Part shown: positions 44,519 through 53,855 of the stretch, in pieces | Layout of the letters: every line of letters begins with the position of its first letter | Numbering within the stretch: the stretch's first letter is position 1 | Assembly: GCF_003201355.1 (NCBI RefSeq) | Contig: NZ_QICL01000009.1 | Coordinates: 1 to 64,000, forward strand | Direction of reading: 5' to 3' | Length of the DNA: 64,000 bases | Origin: Indolivaga alginatilytica | GTDB lineage: Bacteria > Bacteroidota > Bacteroidia > Bacteroidales > Dysgonomonadaceae | The notes under the pieces: model-generated | Database searches by the model: none | The model's input: the letters and a program-made list of their open reading frames with translations, nothing else | Told to the model about the DNA's origin: nothing | Position numbers and translations under genes: made by a program

Positions 44519-45814
44519 ATGAAAGTATTAATGTTTGGATGGGAGTTTCCTCCCCATATATCAGGAGGACTAGGAACTGCCTGTTACGGATTAACAAAAG
44601 GATTAGCACAACAAGGAGTTGAAGTCCTGTTTGTTATGCCTAAGGCTGAAGGTGATGAAGACTCCAGCATTGGGAAAATAATCAATGCCAGCGATGTTGA
44701 AATGCCCAGAACAACATCTTACGTGGATGATTTCTGGCAAAATGTGAGCTTTCTGCCTGTCAGTTCAGGGCTTATTCCGTATTTAGGTTTAGAAGAGTAC
44801 GAACAATATGTAACAGAAACTGAAAATGGTGGAGGGCAACGGTCTTTTACTCACTTGGGGGGGAAGTTTCCGTTTTCGGGTAAGTATGGTGCTAATCTGA
44901 TGGAAGAAGTTAGAAACTATGCTTATATCGCCTCTAAAATAGCCAGAGAAAATGATTTTGATGTAATTCATGCTCACGATTGGCTTACTTATCTGGCAGG
45001 TATTGTTGCCAAAAAGATCTCAGGAAAGCCATTAGTTGTACATGTACATGCTACAGAATTTGACAGAAGCGGTGAAAATGTAAACAGGGTTGTTTATGAA
45101 CTGGAACGTATGGGTATGGAGCAGGCTGATGCAGTAATAGCTGTGAGTAATCTGACTCGTAATATCGTAATAAACCGTTATGGAATTGATAAGTCACGTG
45201 TATTTGCAGTACATAACGCAGTAGATTTCTCAGGACGTAAGGAAATAGAGGTAAAGAAAGCTGTTAAAGAGAAAGTAATCACTTTCTTAGGGCGTATTAC
45301 TTACCAGAAAGGACCTGAATATTTTATCGAGGCAGCAAGTAAAGTTTTGAAACGCTATCCGAATGTCCGTTTTGTAATGGCAGGAAGTGGCGATATGATG
45401 AATAAAATGGTGCAACGAGTTGCTAAATTACGTATAGGCTCTAAGTTTTCGTTTACGGGTTTTCTTACAGGAGATGATGTAAATCAAATGTATGCTCAAA
45501 GCGATGTATATGTGATGCCATCAGTATCCGAACCCTTTGGCATATCTCCATTGGAAGCTATGCGCACGGGTGTTCCTGTCATTATATCGAATCAATCGGG
45601 AGTTGCAGAAGTATTGGAACATGCTATGAAAGTTAATTTCTGGGATATAGATGCCTTAGCAGATGCTATGTATGGTTTATTAGCTTATCCTACTTTGACT
45701 AATACACTTAAAGTAAGAGGAACGGATGAAGTTAACTCTTTAAGTTGGGATGATAGTGCAGTTAGAGTAAAAGAAGTGTACGAAAAAATGTTAGCAGACT
45801 CTAATTTAGGATAA
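44519..45814 (+). CDS. Family 4 glycosyltransferase, glycogen-associated
   Basis: 431 residues with the GT-B fold of glycogen/starch-synthase-like GT4 enzymes. The N terminus is MKVLMFGWEFPPHISGGLGTACYGLTKGL, where the GGLG loop binds the donor phosphate. VIHAHDWLTYLAG lies near residue 155. The C-terminal domain has VITFLGRITYQKGPEYFI and SVSEPFGISPLEAMRTGVPVI (about 338-358), with the paired glutamates of the retaining mechanism. It sits between the debranching enzyme and a GH57 enzyme. In Bacteroides the same trio (debranching, GT4, GH57) is conserved. Whether it extends alpha-1,4-glucan or makes a related sugar is not settled. Confidence 0.88.
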   Translation: MKVLMFGWEFPPHISGGLGTACYGLTKGLAQQGVEVLFVMPKAEGDEDSSIGKIINASDVEMPRTTSYVDDFWQNVSFLPVSSGLIPYLGLEEYEQYVTETENGGGQRSFTHLGGKFPFSGKYGANLMEEVRNYAYIASKIARENDFDVIHAHDWLTYLAGIVAKKISGKPLVVHVHATEFDRSGENVNRVVYELERMGMEQADAVIAVSNLTRNIVINRYGIDKSRVFAVHNAVDFSGRKEIEVKKAVKEKVITFLGRITYQKGPEYFIEAASKVLKRYPNVRFVMAGSGDMMNKMVQRVAKLRIGSKFSFTGFLTGDDVNQMYAQSDVYVMPSVSEPFGISPLEAMRTGVPVIISNQSGVAEVLEHAMKVNFWDIDALADAMYGLLAYPTLTNTLKVRGTDEVNSLSWDDSAVRVKEVYEKMLADSNLG

Positions 45815-45835
45815 TATAGTTTAGTCCTTTGATTT

Positions 45836-45861
45836 AGTATAGCGTATTGAATCGTTATACT
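45836..45861 (+). terminator. Hairpin after the GT4 gene
   Basis: A 9-bp stem with one G-T pair (45836-45844 with 45853-45861) and an 8-nt loop, 22 bases after the stop codon. It has no T run, so it may be an RNA processing or stability structure rather than a terminator. Confidence 0.35.
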
Positions 45862-45941
45862 TGGATAAATGCAGTGATATTCTCATTGTTTTTTGAACAG
45901 ATTTTAAAAACGCAAAATATAACAGACATACATAATTAGTC

Positions 45942-47288
45942 ATGAAAAAAACTTTATGCTTTTATTTTCAGATTCACCTTCCCTTCCAATTGAGACGGTA
46001 TCGCTTTTTTGATATAGGAAACTCACATCAGTATTATGATGAGTTTAATATGCGTAACTATTTGAGTAAGATAGTAGAGCAATGTTATCTGCCTATGAAT
46101 AAAGTGTTATTAGACATTATTAAAGAACATGGCAGTAAATTTAAAGTAGCTTTCTCTATTACGGGAGAAACTATAGAGCAACTCGAAAAGTATGCCCCTC
46201 AGGTATTAGATAGTTTTAAAGAATTGGCAGCTACAGGTTCTGTTGAGTTCATATGCGAAACATATGCCCATTCACTTGCTTTTCTGAAAGATGAGAAAGA
46301 ATTGGAACGTCAGTTGAAAAAACAAGCCGCAACGATTAAAAAATATTTTAATCAAGAGCCTGTAACAGCTCGTCTGACAGGGCTTATGTATTCTGATCAG
46401 ATTGGAGAAAGAGTTGCTAAGTTAGGCTTTAAAGCTATTGTAACGGAAGGTGCAAAACATGTGTTAGGATGGAAGAGTCCTAATTATGTGTATAGCAATG
46501 TTAATAATCCCGATTTAAATGTATTACTCCGTAATTTCCATTTGAGTGATGATATTGCTTATCGTTTTTCGGATAGAAGTTGGAGTGAATGGCCGGTTAC
46601 CAGCGAAAAATTTGCAAACTGGCTGGATGAAGTCAACGAAACGGATGAGGTTGTAAATTTGTTTATGGATTATATAACCTTCGGAAATCGTCATCCACGG
46701 GCTACCGGAATATTCGAATTTATGCGTTATTTGCCTAAAGAGGTGTTTAGCCATGATAAATTTGAATTTTTAACCCCTTCAGAGGTCATTAAGAAACATA
46801 AGCCCGTAGGTCCTGTACATGTGCCTTATCCTATTTCTTGGTCGGAAGAAGAACGCGATTTAAGTATCTGGCTTGGAAATGACCTGCAAAATGATGCTTT
46901 TACATCTCTTTGTGATCTGGGTGAAAAAGTTAGATTTCTTGATGATGCAGTGTTAACTCAGGATTGGGAGCGTTTACAAGATAGCGACCATTACTATTAT
47001 ATGTGTACCAAATGGATGTCTGATGCAGCCTCTCGTCGATTCAAGAGTGTGTATTCCAGCCCTTATGATGCATATATCAATTATATGAATGTATTAAGTG
47101 ATTTGATATCCCGTGTTAATGATGCTGTGGCAGAAAAGGTGGGTTTATTGATGAAAGATAGTCATTATGCAAATGAAATATCTAAATTTGTTACATCAAA
47201 GGAGACAGAATATTCATCATTACAAATAAAAAAAGTTGTCGAATTATTATCGACTAAAGCAGGCAAACCTGTTTCAAAGTCAAAATAA
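45942..47288 (+). CDS. GH57 alpha-glucan hydrolase or transferase
   Basis: 448 residues of the GH57 family. It opens MKKTLCFYFQIHLPFQL, containing the conserved His of region 1. The nucleophile glutamate region is IVTEGAKHVLG (about 166-176), and the acid aspartate region is VNLFMDYITFGNRHP (about 236-250). The family includes alpha-amylases, 4-alpha-glucanotransferases and branching enzymes. The short C-terminal part and the linkage to GT4 and debranching genes match the Bacteroidetes proteins annotated as alpha-amylase. There is no signal peptide, so it acts in the cytoplasm on glycogen or maltodextrin. Confidence 0.88.
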   Translation: MKKTLCFYFQIHLPFQLRRYRFFDIGNSHQYYDEFNMRNYLSKIVEQCYLPMNKVLLDIIKEHGSKFKVAFSITGETIEQLEKYAPQVLDSFKELAATGSVEFICETYAHSLAFLKDEKELERQLKKQAATIKKYFNQEPVTARLTGLMYSDQIGERVAKLGFKAIVTEGAKHVLGWKSPNYVYSNVNNPDLNVLLRNFHLSDDIAYRFSDRSWSEWPVTSEKFANWLDEVNETDEVVNLFMDYITFGNRHPRATGIFEFMRYLPKEVFSHDKFEFLTPSEVIKKHKPVGPVHVPYPISWSEEERDLSIWLGNDLQNDAFTSLCDLGEKVRFLDDAVLTQDWERLQDSDHYYYMCTKWMSDAASRRFKSVYSSPYDAYINYMNVLSDLISRVNDAVAEKVGLLMKDSHYANEISKFVTSKETEYSSLQIKKVVELLSTKAGKPVSKSK

Positions 47289-47404
47289 TTAACAGTGAAT
47301 TTTAAAGGTGATATTAAGTTTATTATTTTATTTGTAGATAACTACTATAAAGTAGTTAAGAGACCTTAATTTAGAATTTATATTAGTGTATTAATAATAA
47401 TTTT

Positions 47405-50400
47405 ATGCAAAACGAAAAATTACTAACGCCGGATTATTTATTTGAAGTTAGCTGGGAGGTATGTAACAAAGTTGGCGGTATACATACCGTTATTGCGACT
47501 AAAGTTCCTACTTTGGAGAAGGTATTAAGAAAACCCCACATTCTGATTGGTCCGGATGTTGTAAAAGAAAATGACTCAAATCCAGAATTTATAGAAGATT
47601 CTCTCTTGCTGAAATCATGGAAAGCCAGAGCCGCAAATGATGGATTACGTATTCGTGTAGGTCGATGGAATATTGCAGAAAGACCTATTGCAATATTGGT
47701 AGACTTCACTCCGTTTTTTTCTCAAAAAGATGATATTTTGTCATTTATGTGGGAGAAATACAAATTAGATTCTCTTTCGGGACAATGGGATTATATCGAA
47801 CCTGCATTATTTGGTTATGCAGCCGGTAAAGTGATCGAGAGTTATGTAAAATACCATTGCTCGCCAAGTGATAAGATTATAGCACAATTCCATGAGTGGA
47901 TGACGGGTACAGGATTATTATATCTTAAATCGGCAGTTCCTCAGATCGGATGTGCATTTACTACTCATGCAACGGCACTGGGAAGATGTATCGCAGGTAA
48001 TAATTTACCTCTTTACGATAGTTTGAAAACTTATAATCCTGATAATATTGCACATAATTTTAATGTGACAGCTAAGCAATCACTTGAAAAAATTGCTGCC
48101 CAACAAGCTGATGCTTTTACAACAGTGAGCGATATTACTGCCAAAGAATGTGAGCAATTTCTCGGAAGACCTGTGGATTTGGTAACACCTAACGGATTTC
48201 AGGATTTCATAACAAATGAAGCAGAATTTGCTCAAAAGCAAAAAGACGGACGTAAAAGATTAATGACGGCTGCCGAGGCGATATTGGCTGAACCAATTGA
48301 CAGTAATGCCTTATTAATCGGTATCAGTGGACGTTATGAGTATAAAAACAAAGGAATAGATGTATTTATCGAAGCTTTGGGCAAATTGAATAAGAGTGAT
48401 GCTCTAAACAGAGAGATTGTAGGCTTTATACTAGTGCCTGCAGGACATCATGGACCATCTAAGGCTCTTCTGCACAATTTACAAAGTAAGGAAGCGATAT
48501 CTCCTCTGGCAAACCCATATTTAACTCATGATTTAAATGATGAGAATTACGATCCTGTACTGAATGCTGTAAGAAAAAATGAACTTTACAATACAAAAAA
48601 TGATAAGGTGAAAATATTCTTCGTTCCTTCTTATTTGAATGGTAATGACGGAGTATTTGATGTTCCATATTATGATTTGTTGGCAGGACTCGATCTGTCT
48701 TTATTCCCTTCTTATTACGAACCATGGGGTTATACACCTTTGGAGAGTGTTGCATTTAAAGTTCCTACTATTACTACAACATTAGCCGGATTCGGGTTAT
48801 GGGTAAAAACTCATCGTGAAGGTGAACGTCCGGGCATTGCAGTTATAAATCGTACGGATACTAATGATGAAGAAGTAATCGATCGTATTGTTGCTCATGT
48901 AATCCGTCATGCTAAAAATAGTAATGCAGAATATTTAGAAGCAAAACAAAATGCATATGAGATTTCGAAAATAGCCCTTTGGGATAATCTGATAACTTAT
49001 TATATGCAAGCGTATAGTACTGCTCTTGAAAAAGTTGCAGAACGCTATACCGAAAGTGATTTTATTATTGAAGAACCACAAAATAATTATATTCCACAAA
49101 TGTCTCAACATACAACACCTAACTGGTTTAACGTCATTGTACACCGTAACGTACCCGAAAAACTTCATGCTCTCGAAGAACTTGCTAATAACCTTTGGTG
49201 GTGTTGGAATCAGGATGCGAAAGATCTTTTTGAATCATTAGATCCTGTTGCATGGAAAAAAGTATATTATAATCCTATTGTATTGCTTGATAATATTAGT
49301 TTGCAACGTTATCATGAATTAGAAAATGATGAAAAATTTGTAGCAAATTTAGCTGCTGTATACAATCACTTTCAAACATACATGAATAATAAGAGTGATT
49401 TGAGCGAAGCTTCTGTTGCTTATTTCTGTATGGAATATGGTTTGCATACTTCACTTAAGATCTATTCGGGAGGGCTTGGTATTCTTGCCGGAGACTACTT
49501 GAAAGAAGCTAGTGATAAAGGAGTACGCATGACAGGTATCGGGCTTTTGTATCGCTATGGTTATTTTACACAACGTTTATCAACATCAGGAGAGCAAGAA
49601 AATATCTATGAAGCTCAATTGTTTGATAAAATACCTGTATCAGCAGTACGTGATGAAGATGGCAATTGGGTGACTGTGAAAATAGCATTACCCGGACGTG
49701 ACTTACATGCACGTGTCTGGAAAGTAAATGTGGGACGTGTTGAGCTGTTCTTGATGGATACTGATATTGAAGACAACTTACCGGAAGATCGTTCGGTTAC
49801 ACATCATCTTTATGGTGGCGACTGGGAAAACAGACTAAAACAAGAACTTCTGTTAGGTGTTGGAGGTATTAGAGTACTCCAAAAAATAGGACGTCATTTT
49901 GATGTATATCATTGTAATGAAGGACATGCTGCATTTACAGGATTAGAGCGTGTACACCAATTGATGGTTAATAGAAAACTGTCTTTTGAAGAAGCCAGAG
50001 AGGCTATCCGTTCATCTTCATTATTTACAACTCATACACCTGTACCTGCGGGTCACGATGCTTTTGATGAAGGATTGTTGCGTAAATATATATCACATTA
50101 CCCTGATCGTTTCCAGATAACCTGGGAACAAGTAATGGCATTGGGTCGTGTACATGCAGATAATCCATACGAAAAGTTCTCGATGAGTAATCTTGCAGTA
50201 CATCTTTCTCAGGAAGTGAATGGTGTAAGCTGGTTACACGGAAAAGTTTCTCAGGAAATGTTTAAAGATATGTTCCCGGGTTATTTAGCTCAGGAATCAT
50301 ATATCAGTTATGTAACTAATGGTGTGCATTATCCTACTTGGGCTGCTCCGGAGTGGAAAACTTTACATGAGCGTGTCTTTGGTGCAGACTTTGCAACGCA

Positions 50401-51652
50401 TCATTATGATAAATCTTGTTTTTCTAATATTCAAGACGTTGAAGATAAAGAGATCTGGGATATTCGTCGCAAATTGCGTGGAGCAATGATTGAGCATATC
50501 AAAGAACGCATCAATAGTAATAATGAGTTATTATATTATACACCTCGTGAAATTGTAGAAATTGTAGAAAGACTTGATCCGAATAAATTAACCTTTGGTT
50601 TCGCCAGACGTTTTGCCACTTATAAACGTGCTCAACTCTTGTTCAAGAATATTGACACATTAAACGAGATAGTAAATCATCCGACAAAACCGGTTCAGTT
50701 TATCTTTGCAGGAAAAGCTCACCCCGCTGATAAAGCAGGTCAGGACTTAATTAAAAAGATCGTTGAAGTATCTAAATATCCTCAATTCTTAGGTAAAATC
50801 TTATTTATCGAGAATTACGATATGGAGCTGGCTTCGAAATTGGTTCAAGGTGTTGATATCTGGTTGAATACTCCTACAAGACCAATGGAAGCATCAGGTA
50901 CTAGTGGTGAAAAAGCTGTGATGAATGGTGTTATGCACTTCAGTGTACTTGATGGATGGTGGGTTGAAGGTTATCAAAAAGATGCAGGATGGGCATTGCC
51001 TCTTGAGCAGGTTTATGAAAATAACGACTACCAAAATGAGTTGGATGCCGAGATAATTTACAATACTATTGAAAATGAAATAGCTCCATTGTATTATCAA
51101 CAAAATGCGGAAGGTATTCCTACTGAATGGGTGCAGCATGTAAAGAACTCTATTGATAAGGTTGCTTCAAACTTTACCATGAACCGTCAGTTGACAGATT
51201 ATGAGGATCGTTTCTATAATAAGTTGAGTAAACGTGCAAGGGTGATCAGGGAGAATGACTATGCAATGGCGAAAGACATCGTTACTTGGAAACACAAAAT
51301 GTCGAGAGAGTGGGATGGTGTTGAGATTATCTCAACAAAAATGCCAAGTGTCTATAAAGAACCAATTGTACTGGGACATGAGTACGAAATGGAAATACGA
51401 CTTACTTGCGGCTCACTTTCTGCTGAAGATATAGGTGTTGAGCTAGTTATTACTAATGATCAAACCAGTAAAGGCGAAGAATTCTTGATTAAACATGCAT
51501 TTACTTGTGTATCGCAGGATAGTAGTGTTGCTACGTATCGCTTGAAGCATACCAGTGAACAAGCCGGAACATTTAATATGGGACTTCGTATTTTTGCTAA
51601 AAACGATTTGTTGGCACATCAACAAGATTCGGGTCTGGTGAAATGGATGTAA
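47405..51652 (+). CDS. Fused glycogen synthase (GT3) and alpha-glucan phosphorylase (GT35)
   Basis: A single 1415-residue frame. Residues 1 to about 555 match eukaryote-like GT3 glycogen synthase: FEVSWEVCNKVGGIHTVIATK (9-29), IAQFHEWMTGTGLLYLK, FTTHATALGR, FPSYYEPWGYTPLESVAFKVP (about 436-456, paired glutamates). From about 575 to 1415 it matches the short bacterial alpha-glucan phosphorylases: NLWWCWNQDAKDLFE, YFCMEYGLHTSLKIYSGGLGILAGDYLKEASD, FTTHTPVPAGHDAF, FARRFATYKRA, and the PLP-site region EASGTSGEKAVMNG with the lysine at residue 1170. No stop or frameshift interrupts the join. It combines glucan-extending and phosphorolytic activities, presumably UDP-glucose dependent for synthesis. 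It is flanked by GH57 and branching enzyme genes. Confidence 0.93.
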   Translation: MQNEKLLTPDYLFEVSWEVCNKVGGIHTVIATKVPTLEKVLRKPHILIGPDVVKENDSNPEFIEDSLLLKSWKARAANDGLRIRVGRWNIAERPIAILVDFTPFFSQKDDILSFMWEKYKLDSLSGQWDYIEPALFGYAAGKVIESYVKYHCSPSDKIIAQFHEWMTGTGLLYLKSAVPQIGCAFTTHATALGRCIAGNNLPLYDSLKTYNPDNIAHNFNVTAKQSLEKIAAQQADAFTTVSDITAKECEQFLGRPVDLVTPNGFQDFITNEAEFAQKQKDGRKRLMTAAEAILAEPIDSNALLIGISGRYEYKNKGIDVFIEALGKLNKSDALNREIVGFILVPAGHHGPSKALLHNLQSKEAISPLANPYLTHDLNDENYDPVLNAVRKNELYNTKNDKVKIFFVPSYLNGNDGVFDVPYYDLLAGLDLSLFPSYYEPWGYTPLESVAFKVPTITTTLAGFGLWVKTHREGERPGIAVINRTDTNDEEVIDRIVAHVIRHAKNSNAEYLEAKQNAYEISKIALWDNLITYYMQAYSTALEKVAERYTESDFIIEEPQNNYIPQMSQHTTPNWFNVIVHRNVPEKLHALEELANNLWWCWNQDAKDLFESLDPVAWKKVYYNPIVLLDNISLQRYHELENDEKFVANLAAVYNHFQTYMNNKSDLSEASVAYFCMEYGLHTSLKIYSGGLGILAGDYLKEASDKGVRMTGIGLLYRYGYFTQRLSTSGEQENIYEAQLFDKIPVSAVRDEDGNWVTVKIALPGRDLHARVWKVNVGRVELFLMDTDIEDNLPEDRSVTHHLYGGDWENRLKQELLLGVGGIRVLQKIGRHFDVYHCNEGHAAFTGLERVHQLMVNRKLSFEEAREAIRSSSLFTTHTPVPAGHDAFDEGLLRKYISHYPDRFQITWEQVMALGRVHADNPYEKFSMSNLAVHLSQEVNGVSWLHGKVSQEMFKDMFPGYLAQESYISYVTNGVHYPTWAAPEWKTLHERVFGADFATHHYDKSCFSNIQDVEDKEIWDIRRKLRGAMIEHIKERINSNNELLYYTPREIVEIVERLDPNKLTFGFARRFATYKRAQLLFKNIDTLNEIVNHPTKPVQFIFAGKAHPADKAGQDLIKKIVEVSKYPQFLGKILFIENYDMELASKLVQGVDIWLNTPTRPMEASGTSGEKAVMNGVMHFSVLDGWWVEGYQKDAGWALPLEQVYENNDYQNELDAEIIYNTIENEIAPLYYQQNAEGIPTEWVQHVKNSIDKVASNFTMNRQLTDYEDRFYNKLSKRARVIRENDYAMAKDIVTWKHKMSREWDGVEIISTKMPSVYKEPIVLGHEYEMEIRLTCGSLSAEDIGVELVITNDQTSKGEEFLIKHAFTCVSQDSSVATYRLKHTSEQAGTFNMGLRIFAKNDLLAHQQDSGLVKWM

Positions 51653-51700
51653 AAATTTTATAGAAGTGAGTTTCGACTTCACCCCTATAATAAAATAATA

Positions 51701-51739
51701 ATTATATGGCTATTTTGTAATCCAATTTAGCCATATAAT
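51701..51739 (+). terminator. Hairpin after the synthase/phosphorylase fusion
   Basis: An 11-bp perfect stem (51701-51711 with 51729-51739) and 17-nt loop. It is AT-rich and lacks a strong T run. The cassette palindrome begins four bases later. Confidence 0.5.
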
Positions 51740-51743
51740 GTTT

Positions 51744-51801
51744 AAGGTCGCAGACCTATTGTTATTGATAACTTTACTTAAACTAATACCTGACATTATA
51801 A
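51744..51801 (+). repeat. Shortened palindromic cassette before glgB
   Basis: Palindrome AAGGTC-GCA-GACCT (51744-51757), then ATTGTTATTGATAAC. ACATTATAA comes immediately before the ATG. The middle block is mostly missing. Confidence 0.55.
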
Positions 51802-53775
51802 ATGAAAGCTTCAATATATGGTGATAGTGGACTCGAAAAATATCGATCTACTATTTTGCGCAGACATGAAAAATATCAGTTAAAAGTGGCTGAACTGACA
51901 AGCGGTTCGGATAATTTAAGTGACGCTGCTAATGGATATCTGTTTTATGGATTGCATGCATATCCAGATAAATGGGTATTGCGTGAATGGGCTCCTAATG
52001 CTACGGCTGTTTATTTGATGGGAGATTTTAATCATTGGCAAATAGACCTTAAGTACGCTTTCTATCCGATACCCGGAGGTAATTGGGAATTAGAATTACC
52101 TTTGGAAACCCTGCAGCATGGCATGTTATTTAAACTATGGGTAAAATGGGAAGATGGGGCAGGAGAGCGTATCCCTGCTTATATTCGAAGAGTTGTACAG
52201 GATGATGTCAGCAAAATATTCTCGGCTCAGGTGTGGCAGCCCGAACCTTATGTTTGGAAGTATGATCAGCCTAAGGAAGAAATAGCTCCTATCATTTATG
52301 AAGCGCATATAGGGATGTCGGGAGAGGAAGAAAATGTAGCTACATACAATCATTTTAGGGAGAAGGTACTACCTTATATCGCTGATATGGGTTATAATAC
52401 CATACAACTGATGGCTATACAAGAGCATCCTTATTATGGTTCGTTTGGTTATCAGGTTTCTAATTTTTTTGCTCCAAGTTCACGTTTTGGTACTCCCGAA
52501 GAATTGAAAGAATTGATCGATACTGCTCATAAGCTAAATATCAGGGTTGTTCTGGATATAGTACATTCACATTCGGTAATTAATGAAGCTGATGGGTTAA
52601 GCCGTTTTGATGGAACTTTTGATCTTTATTTTCATTCTGGAGAACGTGGAACACATTCTGTATGGAATTCCCGTTGTTTTGATTATGGAAAGAGTGAAGT
52701 ATTGGCTTTTCTTTTATCGAACTGTAAATATTGGTTGGAAGAATTCAAATTTGACGGATTCAGATTCGATGGTGTAACCAGTATGATGTATTACGATCAT
52801 GGCATTGGACGTGATTTTACTAACTATTCCATGTATTATGATGGTAATCAGGATGACGATGCAATTGTTTATCTGACTTTGGCTAATAAGTTGATACATG
52901 AAGTGAACTCTCAGGCATTTACAATTGCCGAAGATGTCAGCGGAATGCCCGGATTGGCTTCGTCTATTAAAGATTTAGGTATAGGCTTCGATTATCGTAT
53001 GGCGATGGGGATTGCTGATTTCTGGGTTAAAATACTCAAAGATAAAACAGACGAGGAATGGCATGTAGGAGATATGTTTTATGAGTTGACTAATAAAAGG
53101 AAAGAAGAAAAGACAATCAGTTATGTAGAAAGTCACGATCAAGCAATGGTAGGAGATAAAACACTTATCTTCAATTTGCTTGATAGCTTGATGTATACGG
53201 ATATGAATGTTTTTGGACGCAATCCGAAAGTAGATAGAGGTTTAGCTCTTCATAAAATAATCAGATTGGCTACACTAGCCACTGCAGGAAATGGCTATCT
53301 TACTTTTATGGGTAATGAGTTTGGACATCCCGAATGGATTGATTTTCCGAGAGAAGGTAATGATTGGTCTTATAAATATGCCCGCCGTCAATGGTCTTTG
53401 CTTACTGATACCAATCTGAGATATCGATTTTTAGCAGAGTTTGAGAAAGAGATGCTAGGCTTGATAAATAAGCAGGATATATTTTCGTTCAGACCTTTTG
53501 CTATTATACAAAGTACCCCCGATCAGGTATTGATATTTAAGCGTAATAACTTGGTGTTTATCTTTAATTTCAACCCGGTTAAATCATTTACTGATTATGG
53601 TTTTGAAGTGGATAAGGGTCAATATAAAATTGTTCTAAACTCTGATGATTCCGAATTTGATGGTTTCGACAGGGTAGACGATAATTACGATTATTCAACT
53701 CTCAGTATTAAAGGAAAAGATGTGTTGAGGGTGTATATTCCCGCACGCACTGCCTTTGTTTTGGAAAAGAAGTAA
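51802..53775 (+). CDS. glgB: 1,4-alpha-glucan branching enzyme (GH13)
   Basis: Creates alpha-1,6 branches in glycogen. The 657 residues carry a CBM48 domain (about 58-150, VLREWAPNATAVYLMGDFNHW) and the GH13 barrel with VLDIVHSHS (about 250), FDGFRFDGVTSMMYYDHG (catalytic Asp, about 320), AFTIAEDVSGMPG (catalytic Glu, about 375) and SYVESHDQAMVGDK (about 440-453). A C-terminal beta domain follows. The overall pattern, starting GLEKY and with the MYYDHG sequence, is the eukaryote-like GH13 subfamily 8 rather than the E. coli type. It is last in the glycogen cluster and ends at a strong terminator. Confidence 0.95.
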   Translation: MKASIYGDSGLEKYRSTILRRHEKYQLKVAELTSGSDNLSDAANGYLFYGLHAYPDKWVLREWAPNATAVYLMGDFNHWQIDLKYAFYPIPGGNWELELPLETLQHGMLFKLWVKWEDGAGERIPAYIRRVVQDDVSKIFSAQVWQPEPYVWKYDQPKEEIAPIIYEAHIGMSGEEENVATYNHFREKVLPYIADMGYNTIQLMAIQEHPYYGSFGYQVSNFFAPSSRFGTPEELKELIDTAHKLNIRVVLDIVHSHSVINEADGLSRFDGTFDLYFHSGERGTHSVWNSRCFDYGKSEVLAFLLSNCKYWLEEFKFDGFRFDGVTSMMYYDHGIGRDFTNYSMYYDGNQDDDAIVYLTLANKLIHEVNSQAFTIAEDVSGMPGLASSIKDLGIGFDYRMAMGIADFWVKILKDKTDEEWHVGDMFYELTNKRKEEKTISYVESHDQAMVGDKTLIFNLLDSLMYTDMNVFGRNPKVDRGLALHKIIRLATLATAGNGYLTFMGNEFGHPEWIDFPREGNDWSYKYARRQWSLLTDTNLRYRFLAEFEKEMLGLINKQDIFSFRPFAIIQSTPDQVLIFKRNNLVFIFNFNPVKSFTDYGFEVDKGQYKIVLNSDDSEFDGFDRVDDNYDYSTLSIKGKDVLRVYIPARTAFVLEKK

Positions 53776-53795
53776 GTTGCATTAGAACATAAATA

Positions 53796-53832
53796 AAAAT
53801 AAGGTTGCTCAATTAGCGCAACCTTATTTTAT
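53796..53832. terminator. Bidirectional intrinsic terminator
   Basis: A 13-bp perfect stem (53796-53808 with 53818-53830), 9-nt loop, with A run left and T run right. It lies between the convergent glgB and GH3 genes. Confidence 0.88.
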
Positions 53833-53855
53833 TATACGAATTAAGATTATAGTAT

